Shown one piece after another: positions 16,244 through 26,180 of a stretch of 64,000 bases of DNA (the first letter of the stretch is position 1; each line of letters opens with the position of its first letter). The stretch is from JBBRHQ01 sp963725315. Lineage in GTDB: Bacteria; Actinomycetota; Thermoleophilia; Solirubrobacterales; 70-9. The position numbers and the translations under genes were made by a program. Under the pieces are notes generated by a model. It did not search any database. It was given only the letters and a program-made list of their open reading frames with translations, and was not told where the DNA came from. Location of the stretch: NCBI GenBank assembly GCA_963725315.1, contig CAVRYA010000001.1:411805-475804 (forward strand), in the 5' to 3' direction.

Positions 16244-16666
16244 TTGGCTCACCGAGTCCTCCACGCCAGCGATGCCTTCTGGCGCCCCTCGAACCAGATG
16301 GGCGTCCAGAACACCGACCTCGCCGGGCAGCTCGAGGCGGCGAAGCTCGGGGCGCGGCTCTGGCGCCTCGCCCCGGGCCAGGCCTCGACCCGGCACCGCC
16401 ACCCGACCCAGGAGGAGCTCTACGTGTTGCTCGAGGGCCGGGGCCGGATGCGGGTGGACGGCGAGCTGCTCACCCTCGAGCCGCTCTCCGCGGTGCTCGT
16501 CACCCATGACTCGGTCCGCCAGATCTTCAACGACGGCGATGCCGACGCGCTCTGGCTGGTCGCCGGGGCACCGCCGGAGGCGGCGAACACCCTGGAGATG
16601 AGCGAGCAGCAGCTCGCCGAGCTCTACCCCGACGGTCCCAAGGCCCTGCCGCCCGAGCTGAGCTGA
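16244..16666 (+). CDS. Cupin-domain protein
   Basis: A 140-residue single-cupin protein. Motif 1 is RHRHPTQEELYVLLEGRG (two His and one Glu for a metal, then the Gly), and motif 2 lies in VLVTHDSVRQIFNDG (His and the Asn-Asp-Gly turn). Such proteins bind a metal in a small beta barrel and act as isomerases, dioxygenases or sensors; the reaction is unknown. The start is TTG, chosen because TAGCCT lies 7 nt upstream and MAHRVLHASDAFW fits a normal N-terminus. Confidence 0.8.
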   Translation: MAHRVLHASDAFWRPSNQMGVQNTDLAGQLEAAKLGARLWRLAPGQASTRHRHPTQEELYVLLEGRGRMRVDGELLTLEPLSAVLVTHDSVRQIFNDGDADALWLVAGAPPEAANTLEMSEQQLAELYPDGPKALPPELS

Positions 16667-16875
16667 CCGATCCTGTCCCGAGCTTTCGAGGGCAGGGAAC
16701 AGAGCGACGATCTCGGGGAGGACGCCGGCGGCGCTTCAGCCGGCGCCGGGGGATTCCCCGCCGGGCACTCAGCGCGCCGCGCGGGGCGGTCAGGGGATCA
16801 CCGGCGCGGATTCTCGCGGCGTCGCGCCCGCCGGGGAAGCCGCCGGCGGCGGCCAAGGGCGACTGCGACCGACGA

Positions 16876-18810
<1,935 letters not shown>

Positions 18811-18928
18811 ATTTCGATCTCCCGGCGCAGGGGGCCGCTCATGCCCGCTCGCGCCGCAAATTCAGGGTACCAGGGGTCCTGCACCGGTTACGCAGGAGGA
18901 CGCCCCACGGATCACGCACGCCGGCCGG

Positions 18929-19465
18929 CTAGCGGAAACCCTCCGCCAGAGCAGCAACGTGGTCGAGGTTGCGGTACTTCTGAGAGTGGTCGAGCCCGTA
19001 GCCGATCGCGAAGCGGTTGGGTATCTCGAAGCCGACGTAGCGGATCGGCAGATCGACCCGCCGCCGCTCCGGCTTGGTGAGCAGGGCGCAGACCTCAAGC
19101 GTGCCCGGGTTGCGCGCCCGCAGATTGCGCAGCAGGTACTGCAGGGTGAGGCCGGAGTCGATGATGTCCTCGACGATCAGCACGTCGCGATCCTCGATCG
19201 GCGCGTCCAGGTCCTTGAGGATCCGCACCACGCCGGAGGAGTCGATCTCCGAGCCGTAGCTGGAGATCGCCATGAAGTCGACCTCGCAGGGGACGGTGAG
19301 ATGGCGCATCAGGTCGGCGATGAACAGCACCGCGCCCTTCAGCACCCCGATCATCAGCAGGTCGCGATCCTCGTAGTCGGCGCTGATCTCCTGGCCCAGC
19401 TCGGCCACCCGGCGGGTCAGGTCCTCGTGCGTGACGAGCGTTTCGCCGATCGCCGGATCTCGCAT
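18929..19465 (-). CDS. hpt: Hypoxanthine phosphoribosyltransferase
   Basis: A 178-residue purine salvage enzyme converting hypoxanthine or guanine with PRPP to IMP or GMP. The PRPP loop is DVLIVEDIIDSGLTLQYL with the two acidic residues and Ser-Gly; LLMIGVLKGAVLFIADL and VDFMAISSYGS form the pyrophosphate loop and flexible loop, and PIRYVGFEIPNRFAIGYGLD the base-binding region. Length is normal. It sits between tilS and ftsH, as in many Gram-positive genomes. Confidence 0.96.
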   Translation of the reverse strand: MRDPAIGETLVTHEDLTRRVAELGQEISADYEDRDLLMIGVLKGAVLFIADLMRHLTVPCEVDFMAISSYGSEIDSSGVVRILKDLDAPIEDRDVLIVEDIIDSGLTLQYLLRNLRARNPGTLEVCALLTKPERRRVDLPIRYVGFEIPNRFAIGYGLDHSQKYRNLDHVAALAEGFR

Positions 19466-19491
19466 GCAGTGCAGAAAAGCAGAAACGCGGC

Positions 19492-20844
19492 CTAGGCGTG
19501 ATCGGCGAGGGCGGCGCTGAGCAGGACCACCGCGGTCGACCCCTCGCTGAGCTTGAACTCCTCCGAGACGGCGACGCCGGCGATCCAGGCGATCCGCCCG
19601 CCCGCCACGACCACCGGCAGGGCGCGGCGCAGCGAGCGCGGCACCCCGGCGTCGGTGAACAGGTCCTGGAGGCTCTTGGTCCCCTCGAGGCCGAGCGGCC
19701 GCATGCGGTCGCCCTGGCGCCAGGCGCGCACCTCGAGCCGCTCGCCGAGCAGGCGGGCGTCGAGCGTCGCCACCTCCGGCCCCTGCGGCTCGAGCCAGCC
19801 TCGGGGGCGCTCGGCCCGCACCAGCCAGCGGCCGAAGCGCACCTCGCCGGGCACCGACAGCCCCACCGGCTCGGTCCCGGTTCCGGCTTCCTCGGCGACG
19901 CTGAAGCGCACATAGCCCGCCTCGCAGACGGCGCTGAGGCCGCTGCCGAGCTCGAGCTCACCGCCCTCGGGGCGGCTCGCCAGGCGCCAGATCTCCGCCG
20001 CCGCCCCGGGCCCGAGGGCGACCGCACGGCCGGCGGCCCGCTCGGCCAGGGTCCGAAGCGCCAGCCGCCGCAGCGCCGCCGGAGCGTCCTCGAGCGCGCT
20101 CGCCGGGACCGCCGTCGCTCCCCGCGCTGCACCGGCCTGCTCCAGCAGGCCGGCGGCGAGTGAGGCGAGCGCCTCGGAGTCCTCGGCCAGCTCCGCCCGG
20201 GTGGCGGCGATGTTCTCCTCCGTCGAGGGGTTGATCTCGCGCAGCACCGGAAGCACCTCCCGGCGGATTCGGGAGCGGGCGAAGCGAGGGTCGGCGTTGG
20301 AGGGGTCGTCGGCGAAGGGCAGGCCGGCCGCCTCGGCCAGGGCCCGGGCCTCCGCGCGGGAGAGTCCCAGCAGCGGGCGCACCAGCCACCCCCGCCGTGC
20401 CGGCAGCCCCAGCAGCGCCCGGGCACCGGGCGAGGCGGCGAGGCGGTAGAGCATCGTCTCGGCGAGGTCCGAGCGGGTGTGGCCGGTGGCGATCCATTCG
20501 CCCCCGCGCACCTCCCGCAGGCGCTCTGCCGCCGCGTAGCGCGCCTCGCGGGCGGCCGCCTGGAGGTTGCCCTCGGGCAGGCTGGGTCGCTCGACCAGCA
20601 GCTCGATCCCGAGCCGTTCGCAGAGACGGGAGCAGGTCTGCTCGTCGTCGTCGGAGCCTTCGCGCAGCCCGTAGTTGAGGTGCAGACCGGTGACGCTTCC
20701 CTCCCCCGCAGCGCCCGCCAGGCCGGCGGCGAGGCAGGCGGAGTCGGGCCCGCCGGAGAGCATCGCAACCCCGCTCGAGCCGGGCGGGATCAGCCCGCTC
20801 TCGCGGACCTCGCGGACCAGCCTCTCGAGTGCCTCCTCGGCCAC
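19492..20844 (-). CDS. tilS: tRNA(Ile)-lysidine synthase
   Basis: A 450-residue enzyme that attaches lysine to C34 of the tRNA-Ile that reads AUA. The PP-loop is MLSGGPDSACLAAG, followed by LHLNYGLR and WIATGHTRSDLAETMLYRL (N-type ATP pyrophosphatase), and PFADDPSNADPRFARSRIR which recognises the tRNA. The C-terminal part (from about 330) has the TilS substrate-binding domain with PLGLEGTKSLQDLFTDAGVP. GTG start with TACGCT 6 nt upstream suggests a leaderless transcript that begins tilS-hpt-ftsH. Confidence 0.94.
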   Translation of the reverse strand: MAEEALERLVREVRESGLIPPGSSGVAMLSGGPDSACLAAGLAGAAGEGSVTGLHLNYGLREGSDDDEQTCSRLCERLGIELLVERPSLPEGNLQAAAREARYAAAERLREVRGGEWIATGHTRSDLAETMLYRLAASPGARALLGLPARRGWLVRPLLGLSRAEARALAEAAGLPFADDPSNADPRFARSRIRREVLPVLREINPSTEENIAATRAELAEDSEALASLAAGLLEQAGAARGATAVPASALEDAPAALRRLALRTLAERAAGRAVALGPGAAAEIWRLASRPEGGELELGSGLSAVCEAGYVRFSVAEEAGTGTEPVGLSVPGEVRFGRWLVRAERPRGWLEPQGPEVATLDARLLGERLEVRAWRQGDRMRPLGLEGTKSLQDLFTDAGVPRSLRRALPVVVAGGRIAWIAGVAVSEEFKLSEGSTAVVLLSAALADHA

Positions 20845-20850
20845 ACCCGA

Positions 20851-20856
20851 AGCGTA
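20851..20856 (-). promoter_or_regulatory. Leaderless -10 element of tilS
   Basis: TACGCT on the minus strand, 6 nt before the tilS GTG. It is the likely promoter of the tilS-hpt-ftsH group. Confidence 0.4.
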
Positions 20857-20899
20857 GGCGCGATGCCGCCCGAGCCCTGCACCGCCGCGATCGTGAGGT

Positions 20900-20905
20900 T
20901 AGGCT
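20900..20905 (+). promoter_or_regulatory. Leaderless -10 element of the LLM-enzyme gene
   Basis: TAGGCT, 6 nt before the GTG start at 20912. It is divergent from the tilS promoter 44 bp away, so the two genes share a compact regulatory region. Confidence 0.45.
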
Positions 20906-20911
20906 CGAGCG

Positions 20912-21961
20912 GTGCTGGTCAGCTTCCAGATGCTCCCGGAGCAGCCGGTAGGGGAGTTGCTCGATGCGATCACAGCGGCCGACCGACTCGGTTATCACGC
21001 CTGCTACAGCGCCGACGAGATCTACCACAAGGAACCGTGGTCGCTGTTCGGTGCGGCCGCCGCCCGCACGGGGCGGATCCGGTTCGGGCCGTGCGTGTCC
21101 CCGCTCTACCTGCGAGAGCCAACCTTTCTCGCCCAGCAGGCGGCGACCCTCGATGAGCTGAGCGGCGGCCGGGCCGAGGTCGTCTTCGGGATCGGAAACG
21201 TCGCGATGCTCGAGCAGTACGGGGTCGAGTGGAGGGGGACGCGCCCGATCGCCCGCTTGCGTGAAGCCCACTCGGTGATGCGGGAGCTGCTCGACACGGG
21301 AGAGAGCAGCTTCTCCGGTGACTTCTATTCCTACAGCGGCCTGACCACGGCGGCGCGGCCGGTCCAGGAGCACCTGCCGCTGAAGATCGGTGCGATGGGC
21401 GGGCCTCGCTCGATGCGCCTGGCAGGTGAGATCTGCGACGGCCTTCACACGGCGGCTGCCTACTCCGATGAGGCGCTCGGTTACGCCGTGGCCAGCGCCC
21501 GCGAGGGCGCGGAGATCGCCGGCCGCGACCTGGCGGGGTTCGACCTCGGCGACTCGCTGCTCGGGGCGATCGCGCCGGATCCCGAGGTGGCGAGGCGCGC
21601 CGCCAGGGTGCTCGCATCCTTCTACATTCCCTCGATGCCGCCGGCCCTTCTGCGCCGCCACGGGATCGAGCCCGAAGCGGTGGCGGGGATCGGCGAGGCG
21701 TTCAAAGCGGGGGATGTCCGCCTTGCCCTGGAGAGGACTCCGCCGGAGATCTCCGATCGCCTCACGCTCGCGGGATCGCCGGCCGAGTGGATCGAATGGC
21801 TGAACGGGACCTACGCCCGTTCTGGAATGACCCATGCGCTGCTCTCCTTCGCCGACCCCTTCACCCTCGAGGCCTGGGCGGGTATCCGGATCGAGGGGCT
21901 CCCGAGCATCGGCGAGCAGATCCGGATCGTCGGCGAAGAGGTGATCCCAAATCTGAGCTAG
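20912..21961 (+). CDS. LLM-class flavin-dependent oxidoreductase
   Basis: A 349-residue luciferase-like TIM barrel. Typical segments: LLDAITAADRLGYHACYSAD near the N-terminus, RIRFGPCVSPLYLREPTFLAQQAATLDELSGGR split over strands 3 and 4, FGIGN, and PLKIGAMGGPRSMRLAGEICDG for the phosphate site. In actinobacteria most such proteins use coenzyme F420 or FMN; the cofactor cannot be decided here. The substrate is unknown. GTG start with a TAGGCT box 6 nt upstream. It ends 13 bp before the convergent cyclase gene. Confidence 0.85.
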   Translation: MLVSFQMLPEQPVGELLDAITAADRLGYHACYSADEIYHKEPWSLFGAAAARTGRIRFGPCVSPLYLREPTFLAQQAATLDELSGGRAEVVFGIGNVAMLEQYGVEWRGTRPIARLREAHSVMRELLDTGESSFSGDFYSYSGLTTAARPVQEHLPLKIGAMGGPRSMRLAGEICDGLHTAAAYSDEALGYAVASAREGAEIAGRDLAGFDLGDSLLGAIAPDPEVARRAARVLASFYIPSMPPALLRRHGIEPEAVAGIGEAFKAGDVRLALERTPPEISDRLTLAGSPAEWIEWLNGTYARSGMTHALLSFADPFTLEAWAGIRIEGLPSIGEQIRIVGEEVIPNLS

Positions 21962-21973
21962 ACGATTGATTCC

Positions 21974-23176
21974 CTATTGCCGCACCCCCGGCTGGCTGCG
22001 GACCACGAACAGGTGGGTGGGCTCGGGGAAGCCCTTCAGCTCGACCGCCCCGATCGGCTCGGCGGCGAGGTACTCGGAGCCCTCGATCGACTCGACCACC
22101 CGGTCGGTGGCCAGCACCTCTCCGCCGAGCGCGCGGGTGACCACGCGGTGGGCGAGGTTGACGTCGGTGCCGAAGTAGTCGCCCTCGCGGAAGACGGCCT
22201 CGCCGAAGTGGATCCCGACCCGCGGCTGGGGGCGCTCGGTGAACAGCGAGATCAGACCGACGGCCCACTCGGTCAGGTTCGCCGGGTCGGGCGAGACGAC
22301 CATCACCTCGTCGCCGATCGTCTTCACGATCGTCGCCTTCTCGGGCAGGGTCGCCTCGACCGTGTCGACGAATCGCTCGACCAGGTCGAGCGCCTCCTCC
22401 TCGCCCTCCTCGTGGGTGTAGCGGGTGAAGCCGGTGAGATCGATGAAGCAGAGGGCGACCGGCACCCGCCCCAGCTCGCTCGCCCGCCCACCGAGGCCGC
22501 TCTCCATGTGGCCGACCACGTCCTGCTCGATGAAGAAGCGCAGGTAGCGGTTGTGCAGGTAGGCGAACAGCGGCTCGGCCAGGGGGAAGATGTCGGCGGC
22601 GAGCCCCTCCATCTCCTCCGCCATCTCCAGCTCGGCGACGCTGTCGCGGATCAGCGGCTCGTGCACATATATATGGAAGAGCCGCACCTCGGAGTCGGCG
22701 ATCTTGCGCATCGACTGGGCGTAGACCCGGACGAGCTGCAGGAAGGCGACCAGCGGGAAGCCGGCCAGCAGCACGCTGGCGCAGTGGCGCATCGCCTCGA
22801 CGTCGTCGGGGCCCAGCAGGTGCTCGGTCCCGGCGGGCGTCCCCAGCAGCGTCAGGATGCGCTCGATCAGCTCCGGCTCCAGCCCGACCTCCTTCGCCAC
22901 CTCATCCACCGTCATCGTCTTCTCCGGCTTCTCGAAGAGGTCCTCGGCGAGGCCGAAGGCGAGCTTGCCCTCCCGCCCTGCCTCCTTCAGCGACTTCAGC
23001 GAGTGCCCGCGCTCGCGCATCCGGGCGACCACCCGGGCCTGGGCCGCCGCGCTCGTGGTCCAGCGCCCGCGACGAACCGGGACGATCTTCTGGGCGGCCC
23101 AGCGCTTCAGCGTGCCGGAGGAGACCCCGGCGCGCCGCGAGGCCTCGGCGAGGCTGATCTCTTCGTCAGCGGGCAT
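21974..23176 (-). CDS. HTH (MerR-like) and class III adenylate/guanylate cyclase protein
   Basis: A 400-residue protein. Residues 5-60 form a MerR-like winged helix (SLAEASRRAGVSSGTLKRWA), a middle helical region (about 60-210) resembles the regulatory domain of Rv1264-type mycobacterial cyclases (MTVDEVAKEVGLEPELIERI), and residues 225-390 are a class III cyclase. Catalytic residues are visible: metal Asp in CFIDLTGFTRYT, Lys and Asp in VKTIGDEVMVV, and Asn and Arg in TDVNLAHRVVTRA. It should make a cyclic nucleotide, under control of the N-terminal domains. It ends convergent to the LLM-enzyme gene. Confidence 0.88.
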   Translation of the reverse strand: MPADEEISLAEASRRAGVSSGTLKRWAAQKIVPVRRGRWTTSAAAQARVVARMRERGHSLKSLKEAGREGKLAFGLAEDLFEKPEKTMTVDEVAKEVGLEPELIERILTLLGTPAGTEHLLGPDDVEAMRHCASVLLAGFPLVAFLQLVRVYAQSMRKIADSEVRLFHIYVHEPLIRDSVAELEMAEEMEGLAADIFPLAEPLFAYLHNRYLRFFIEQDVVGHMESGLGGRASELGRVPVALCFIDLTGFTRYTHEEGEEEALDLVERFVDTVEATLPEKATIVKTIGDEVMVVSPDPANLTEWAVGLISLFTERPQPRVGIHFGEAVFREGDYFGTDVNLAHRVVTRALGGEVLATDRVVESIEGSEYLAAEPIGAVELKGFPEPTHLFVVRSQPGVRQ

Positions 23177-23521
23177 CTGATCGCCGAGGCTATACCCGCT
23201 CGACGGGACGGCGGGTTGGGCCCTGAGGCCGGCTCGCGGCCCCGGCGCGGATCGCGATTGCAGGCTCCCCGAACGTGAAGCGACGGGGTCGCGCGGGCCC
23301 CGTCGCTTGCGGGCTAGCGGCCCGCGACGTCGGCCTACGGCACCCGCTCCGGCACCTCGCGGGCTCCGCCGGGCCCCAGTCGCCGGGAGACCCGGAGAAG
23401 GCCCACTGCGGCCTTCTGCCTTGGTTGTCGGTTGAGCATACGTCCGGGCCTGGCCCTGTCAAGGCGCCTGGACGCCGCTTAACACTCGCCTCCGCGCCGC
23501 GCCGCGGCGCCCGCCCGGGGC
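23177..23521. other. 345-bp intergenic region with strong hairpins
   Basis: No convincing reading frame. It holds the perfect 11-bp stem AAGCGACGGGG / CCCCGTCGCTT at 23278-23308 with a 9-nt loop, then a GCGGG/CCCGC stem and a GAAGGCC/GGCCTTC stem near 23397-23416. It lies between two minus-strand genes, so it should contain the terminator of the SCP2-like gene and the promoter and leader of the cyclase gene. A structured leader or small RNA is possible but unproven; it matches no RNA family I can recognise. Confidence 0.45.
23278..23308. terminator. Perfect 11-bp stem-loop
   Basis: Arms at 23278-23288 and 23298-23308 with loop TCGCGCGGG. There is no T-tract on either side, so it may be a terminator of the type common in GC-rich actinobacteria or part of the cyclase leader. 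Confidence 0.45.
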
Positions 23522-23992
23522 TCAGTCGAGCAGCAGGTGCGGGAAGGAGTCCGCGACGATCTCCCGGTAGCGGGCGATCAGGCCGACGCTGAGCGGCAGA
23601 AAGCCCATCGCCGCTCCCGGCTCGGCGGAGGAGACGCGGATCTCCCCCCGCGCCACCGCGATCGCGAAGTTGACCCGCCCCTGCAGGAAGCGATTGGCGA
23701 CGGCCGAGTCCATCTCCATGGTCAGGGCCGGGTCCCAGTCGTCCTGCTCGGAGAAGCTCCAGCGCAGGAAGTGCTCGCCCCGCTCGGGTGCGGCGGCGAT
23801 GTTGAGGACGACGCCGAGGTCGGGATAGACGGCGCGGTGGGGAAGGTTGGCGGCGCGCATCCGCGGCCCGAACTCCGGGTCGCCGTCGATCTCGCTGAGC
23901 AGGGCGTCGAGGACCTCGCAGAGCTCCTCGCCCGAGCGAAAGCCGGGATCGCTGCCCTTGGCACGGGTCGCACCCTTGACCGCAGTAGCCAT
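23522..23992 (-). CDS. SCP2-like hypothetical protein
   Basis: A 156-residue soluble protein. EELCEVLDALLSEIDGDPEFGPRMRAANLP, GVVLNIAAAP, FLRWSFSEQD and RFLQGRVNFAIAVARGEIRVS resemble the sterol-carrier-protein-2 fold, a small lipid-binding domain; the GRVNFAIAVARGEI stretch is closest to the usual AFMRGKLKIKGDM motif. The match is by eye and the ligand is unknown. It has no signal peptide. Downstream lies the hairpin-rich gap before the cyclase gene. Confidence 0.55.
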   Translation of the reverse strand: MATAVKGATRAKGSDPGFRSGEELCEVLDALLSEIDGDPEFGPRMRAANLPHRAVYPDLGVVLNIAAAPERGEHFLRWSFSEQDDWDPALTMEMDSAVANRFLQGRVNFAIAVARGEIRVSSAEPGAAMGFLPLSVGLIARYREIVADSFPHLLLD

Positions 23993-24020
23993 GCAGGGGC
24001 AAGTCTAATACCGCACAAGC

Positions 24021-24064
24021 GAGCGGGCGGGCCGGCAGCGCGATCACCACCGGCCCGCCCGCTC
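24021..24064 (-). terminator. Terminator of the amt-glnK operon
   Basis: A perfect 15-bp stem (GAGCGGGCGGGCCGG with its complement) and 14-nt loop, 28 bp past the glnK stop. Only a weak T-rich stretch (GCTTGTGCGG) follows on the minus strand, as is usual in GC-rich genomes. Confidence 0.7.
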
Positions 24065-24091
24065 GAGTGGGGCGAGGGAGATACCCGCGCC

Positions 24092-24460
24092 CTACGCGGG
24101 CATCTCCTCTTCCTCGTGGGCCTGGAGGACCTCCTCTCCGCCCTCGCCGGTGCGGATGCGGATCGCCTCCTCCACCGGGATGACGAAGATCTTGCCGTCG
24201 CCGACGTCCCCGGTGCGTGCGTGCTTGAGGATCGTCTCGACCACGAGACCCTTGTCCTTGTCGTCGACCACCACCTCGATCTTCAGCTTCGGCCGAACGT
24301 TGACCGTGAGCGTCGAACCGCGGTAATGCTCGACTATTCCCTTCTGGCGGCCCGAGCCCTTGGCCTCGAGGATCGACAGGGAGGGGAACCCCTTGTCGAG
24401 CAACTCGGTCCTGATCGGCTCGAACGCCTCGTGGCGGATGAACGCCTCGATCTTCTTCAT
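24092..24460 (-). CDS. glnK: PII nitrogen regulatory protein (Leu at position 51)
   Basis: A 122-residue PII protein. It reports 2-oxoglutarate and energy status and blocks the Amt channel. PII signatures are present: KKIEAFIRHEAFEPIRTEL, GSGRQKGIVEHYRGS, the B-loop region ARTGDVGDGKIFVIPVEEAIRIRTGE, and a short acidic tail. The T-loop is unusual: counting from Met1, Tyr46 is kept but position 51 is Leu (HYRGSTLTVN), so the tyrosine that is uridylylated or adenylylated in many bacteria is missing. It is 15 bp downstream of amt, the standard operon. Confidence 0.95.
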   Translation of the reverse strand: MKKIEAFIRHEAFEPIRTELLDKGFPSLSILEAKGSGRQKGIVEHYRGSTLTVNVRPKLKIEVVVDDKDKGLVVETILKHARTGDVGDGKIFVIPVEEAIRIRTGEGGEEVLQAHEEEEMPA

Positions 24461-24475
24461 CGTGATCGCTCCTCC

Positions 24476-26029
24476 TTATGCCTGCGTCGGGTTGTCGGCC
24501 GCCATCGTCGTCGCCGTGGCGGGTGCGCCGGCTCCCGGCGCCGGGGCACTGACGTGCGGCGGGCCGCCCGGGTACTCCGGCTGGGGGATGAACTGCTCCG
24601 GGTATCCGTACATCCCGTGCTCGGAGATGTCCAGTCCGGCGTCCTCCTCGGCCTCGCTGACCCGCAGCCCGTAGGTCTTCTTGATCAGCCAGAACGTGGC
24701 GAAGCTGAGGCAGAAGACGAACGTGAATGCGATCAGGAAGCCGCTGATCTGGGCCACCAGCTGTGCGAAGGAGCCCGAGTACCAGAGGCCGCCGTTGGGA
24801 TCGCCGAAGCCGTTGTACTGGGCCAGCCTCGGCGCGGTGAAGATCCCGCACGAGATCGTTCCCCAGATGCCGGCCATGCCGTGGGCCGAGAGCGCTCCGA
24901 CCGGGTCGTCGATGTACTTGTCGACCCAGTAGACGCCGAGCACGACGATCACGCCGGCGACCGCGCCGATGATCGGCGCCGCCCACAGCTCGACGTAGCC
25001 GGAGGGGGCGGTGATCGCCACCAGGGCGGCGATCGCGCCGTTGCCGGCCATGCCGATGTCGATCGCCTTCGTCTTCGCGTAGGCGGTCGCCACCGCGCTC
25101 AGCACACCCGCGGCCGCGGCCATGTTGGTGATGATCAGGATCTCGGCGAAGCGGCCGTCGGACGCGTTCAGGGTCGAGCCCGGGTTGAAGCCGAACCAGC
25201 CGAGCCAGAGGATCAGCACCCCGAGCCCGAACAGCGGCATGTTGTGCCCGGGGATCGCCCGCGGCTTGCCGTCCGGGCCGTACTTGCCCTTCCTCGGGCC
25301 GAGCAGCAGCAGCGCCGCCAGGGCCCCGGTCGCTCCGATCAGGTGGACCGCGGTCGAGCCGGCGAAGTCCTGCATCCCGGTGATCCCGGTTCCGAGCCAG
25401 TCACCGACCTGCAGGAAGCCCCCACCGAAGACCCAGTGGGCCCCGATCGGGTAGATGATCGTCGAGAAGACGATCGCGTAGATGATGTAGACGCCGAACT
25501 TGATCCGCTCCAGCGTCGTCCCCCAGACGATCGCCAGCGAGACCGCGCAGAAGACGAACTGGAAGAACCACTTCGACTCGATCGTCGCGTTGGAGAGGTC
25601 CATCACCGGGAAGCTCGGGTGGAAGACCTGGGTGCCGTCCTGGATCTGGGTCCACGGGCCGAGGTTGGTGAAGAAGAACCCGCCGTCGTGCCCGATCACG
25701 CTGCCCAGCGGGCCGCCGAAGGCGAAGGCGAATCCGATCGCCCACCACCCCAGCGCCGCGATCGAGAAGTTGGTGAGGATCTTGGCGATGATCGTCCCCG
25801 CGTTCTTGCCGCGCGAGAAGCCGATCTCCAGGAAGGCGAAGCCCGCCTGCATGAACATCACCAGGCAGGCCGCGAAGATCACCCACATGGTGTTCGTCCC
25901 GATCGATGGATCGAGCTTGCCGTTGATCGCCTTGACCAAATCGGTCGAGTCGGCAAGCGCAGCGCTGGGGACGAGCAACAACACTGCGAGAGCGCCAAGC
26001 GGGATCGCCGCCAGGTACTTCCTTTTCAT
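24476..26029 (-). CDS. amt: Ammonium transporter
   Basis: A 517-residue Amt/Rh channel. A signal-like first helix (LAAIPLGALAVLLLVPSAALA) is followed by eleven membrane helices with the family features AGFAFLEIGFSRGKN, DFAGSTAVHLIGATGALAA (pore His) and SAHGMAGIWGTISCGIF (second pore His). The C-terminal 70 residues are cytoplasmic and rich in Pro and Gly, as needed to contact PII. The ATG follows AGGAGG. A possible -10 CATAAG lies about 45 nt upstream. Co-transcribed with glnK. Confidence 0.96.
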   Translation of the reverse strand: MKRKYLAAIPLGALAVLLLVPSAALADSTDLVKAINGKLDPSIGTNTMWVIFAACLVMFMQAGFAFLEIGFSRGKNAGTIIAKILTNFSIAALGWWAIGFAFAFGGPLGSVIGHDGGFFFTNLGPWTQIQDGTQVFHPSFPVMDLSNATIESKWFFQFVFCAVSLAIVWGTTLERIKFGVYIIYAIVFSTIIYPIGAHWVFGGGFLQVGDWLGTGITGMQDFAGSTAVHLIGATGALAALLLLGPRKGKYGPDGKPRAIPGHNMPLFGLGVLILWLGWFGFNPGSTLNASDGRFAEILIITNMAAAAGVLSAVATAYAKTKAIDIGMAGNGAIAALVAITAPSGYVELWAAPIIGAVAGVIVVLGVYWVDKYIDDPVGALSAHGMAGIWGTISCGIFTAPRLAQYNGFGDPNGGLWYSGSFAQLVAQISGFLIAFTFVFCLSFATFWLIKKTYGLRVSEAEEDAGLDISEHGMYGYPEQFIPQPEYPGGPPHVSAPAPGAGAPATATTMAADNPTQA

Positions 26030-26180
26030 TGCATCCTCCTAGCCCGCCGGAGACCCGCCCCGACGGTCGCGGTTGCTTATGCGGGCCAAGGTAGGCGCGG
26101 GCCCCGCCCCTGTGTTTGGACAGCTGGCGCAAATCCCGCCGGCCCGTTTCTCACCGATGTCGGGCCCGTGCCTGGCGCCT

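Noticed and set aside
16667..16875. Inverted repeats between cupin and ftsH
   Set aside because: Several short GCCGGCG matches, all expected at this GC content; no clear terminator.
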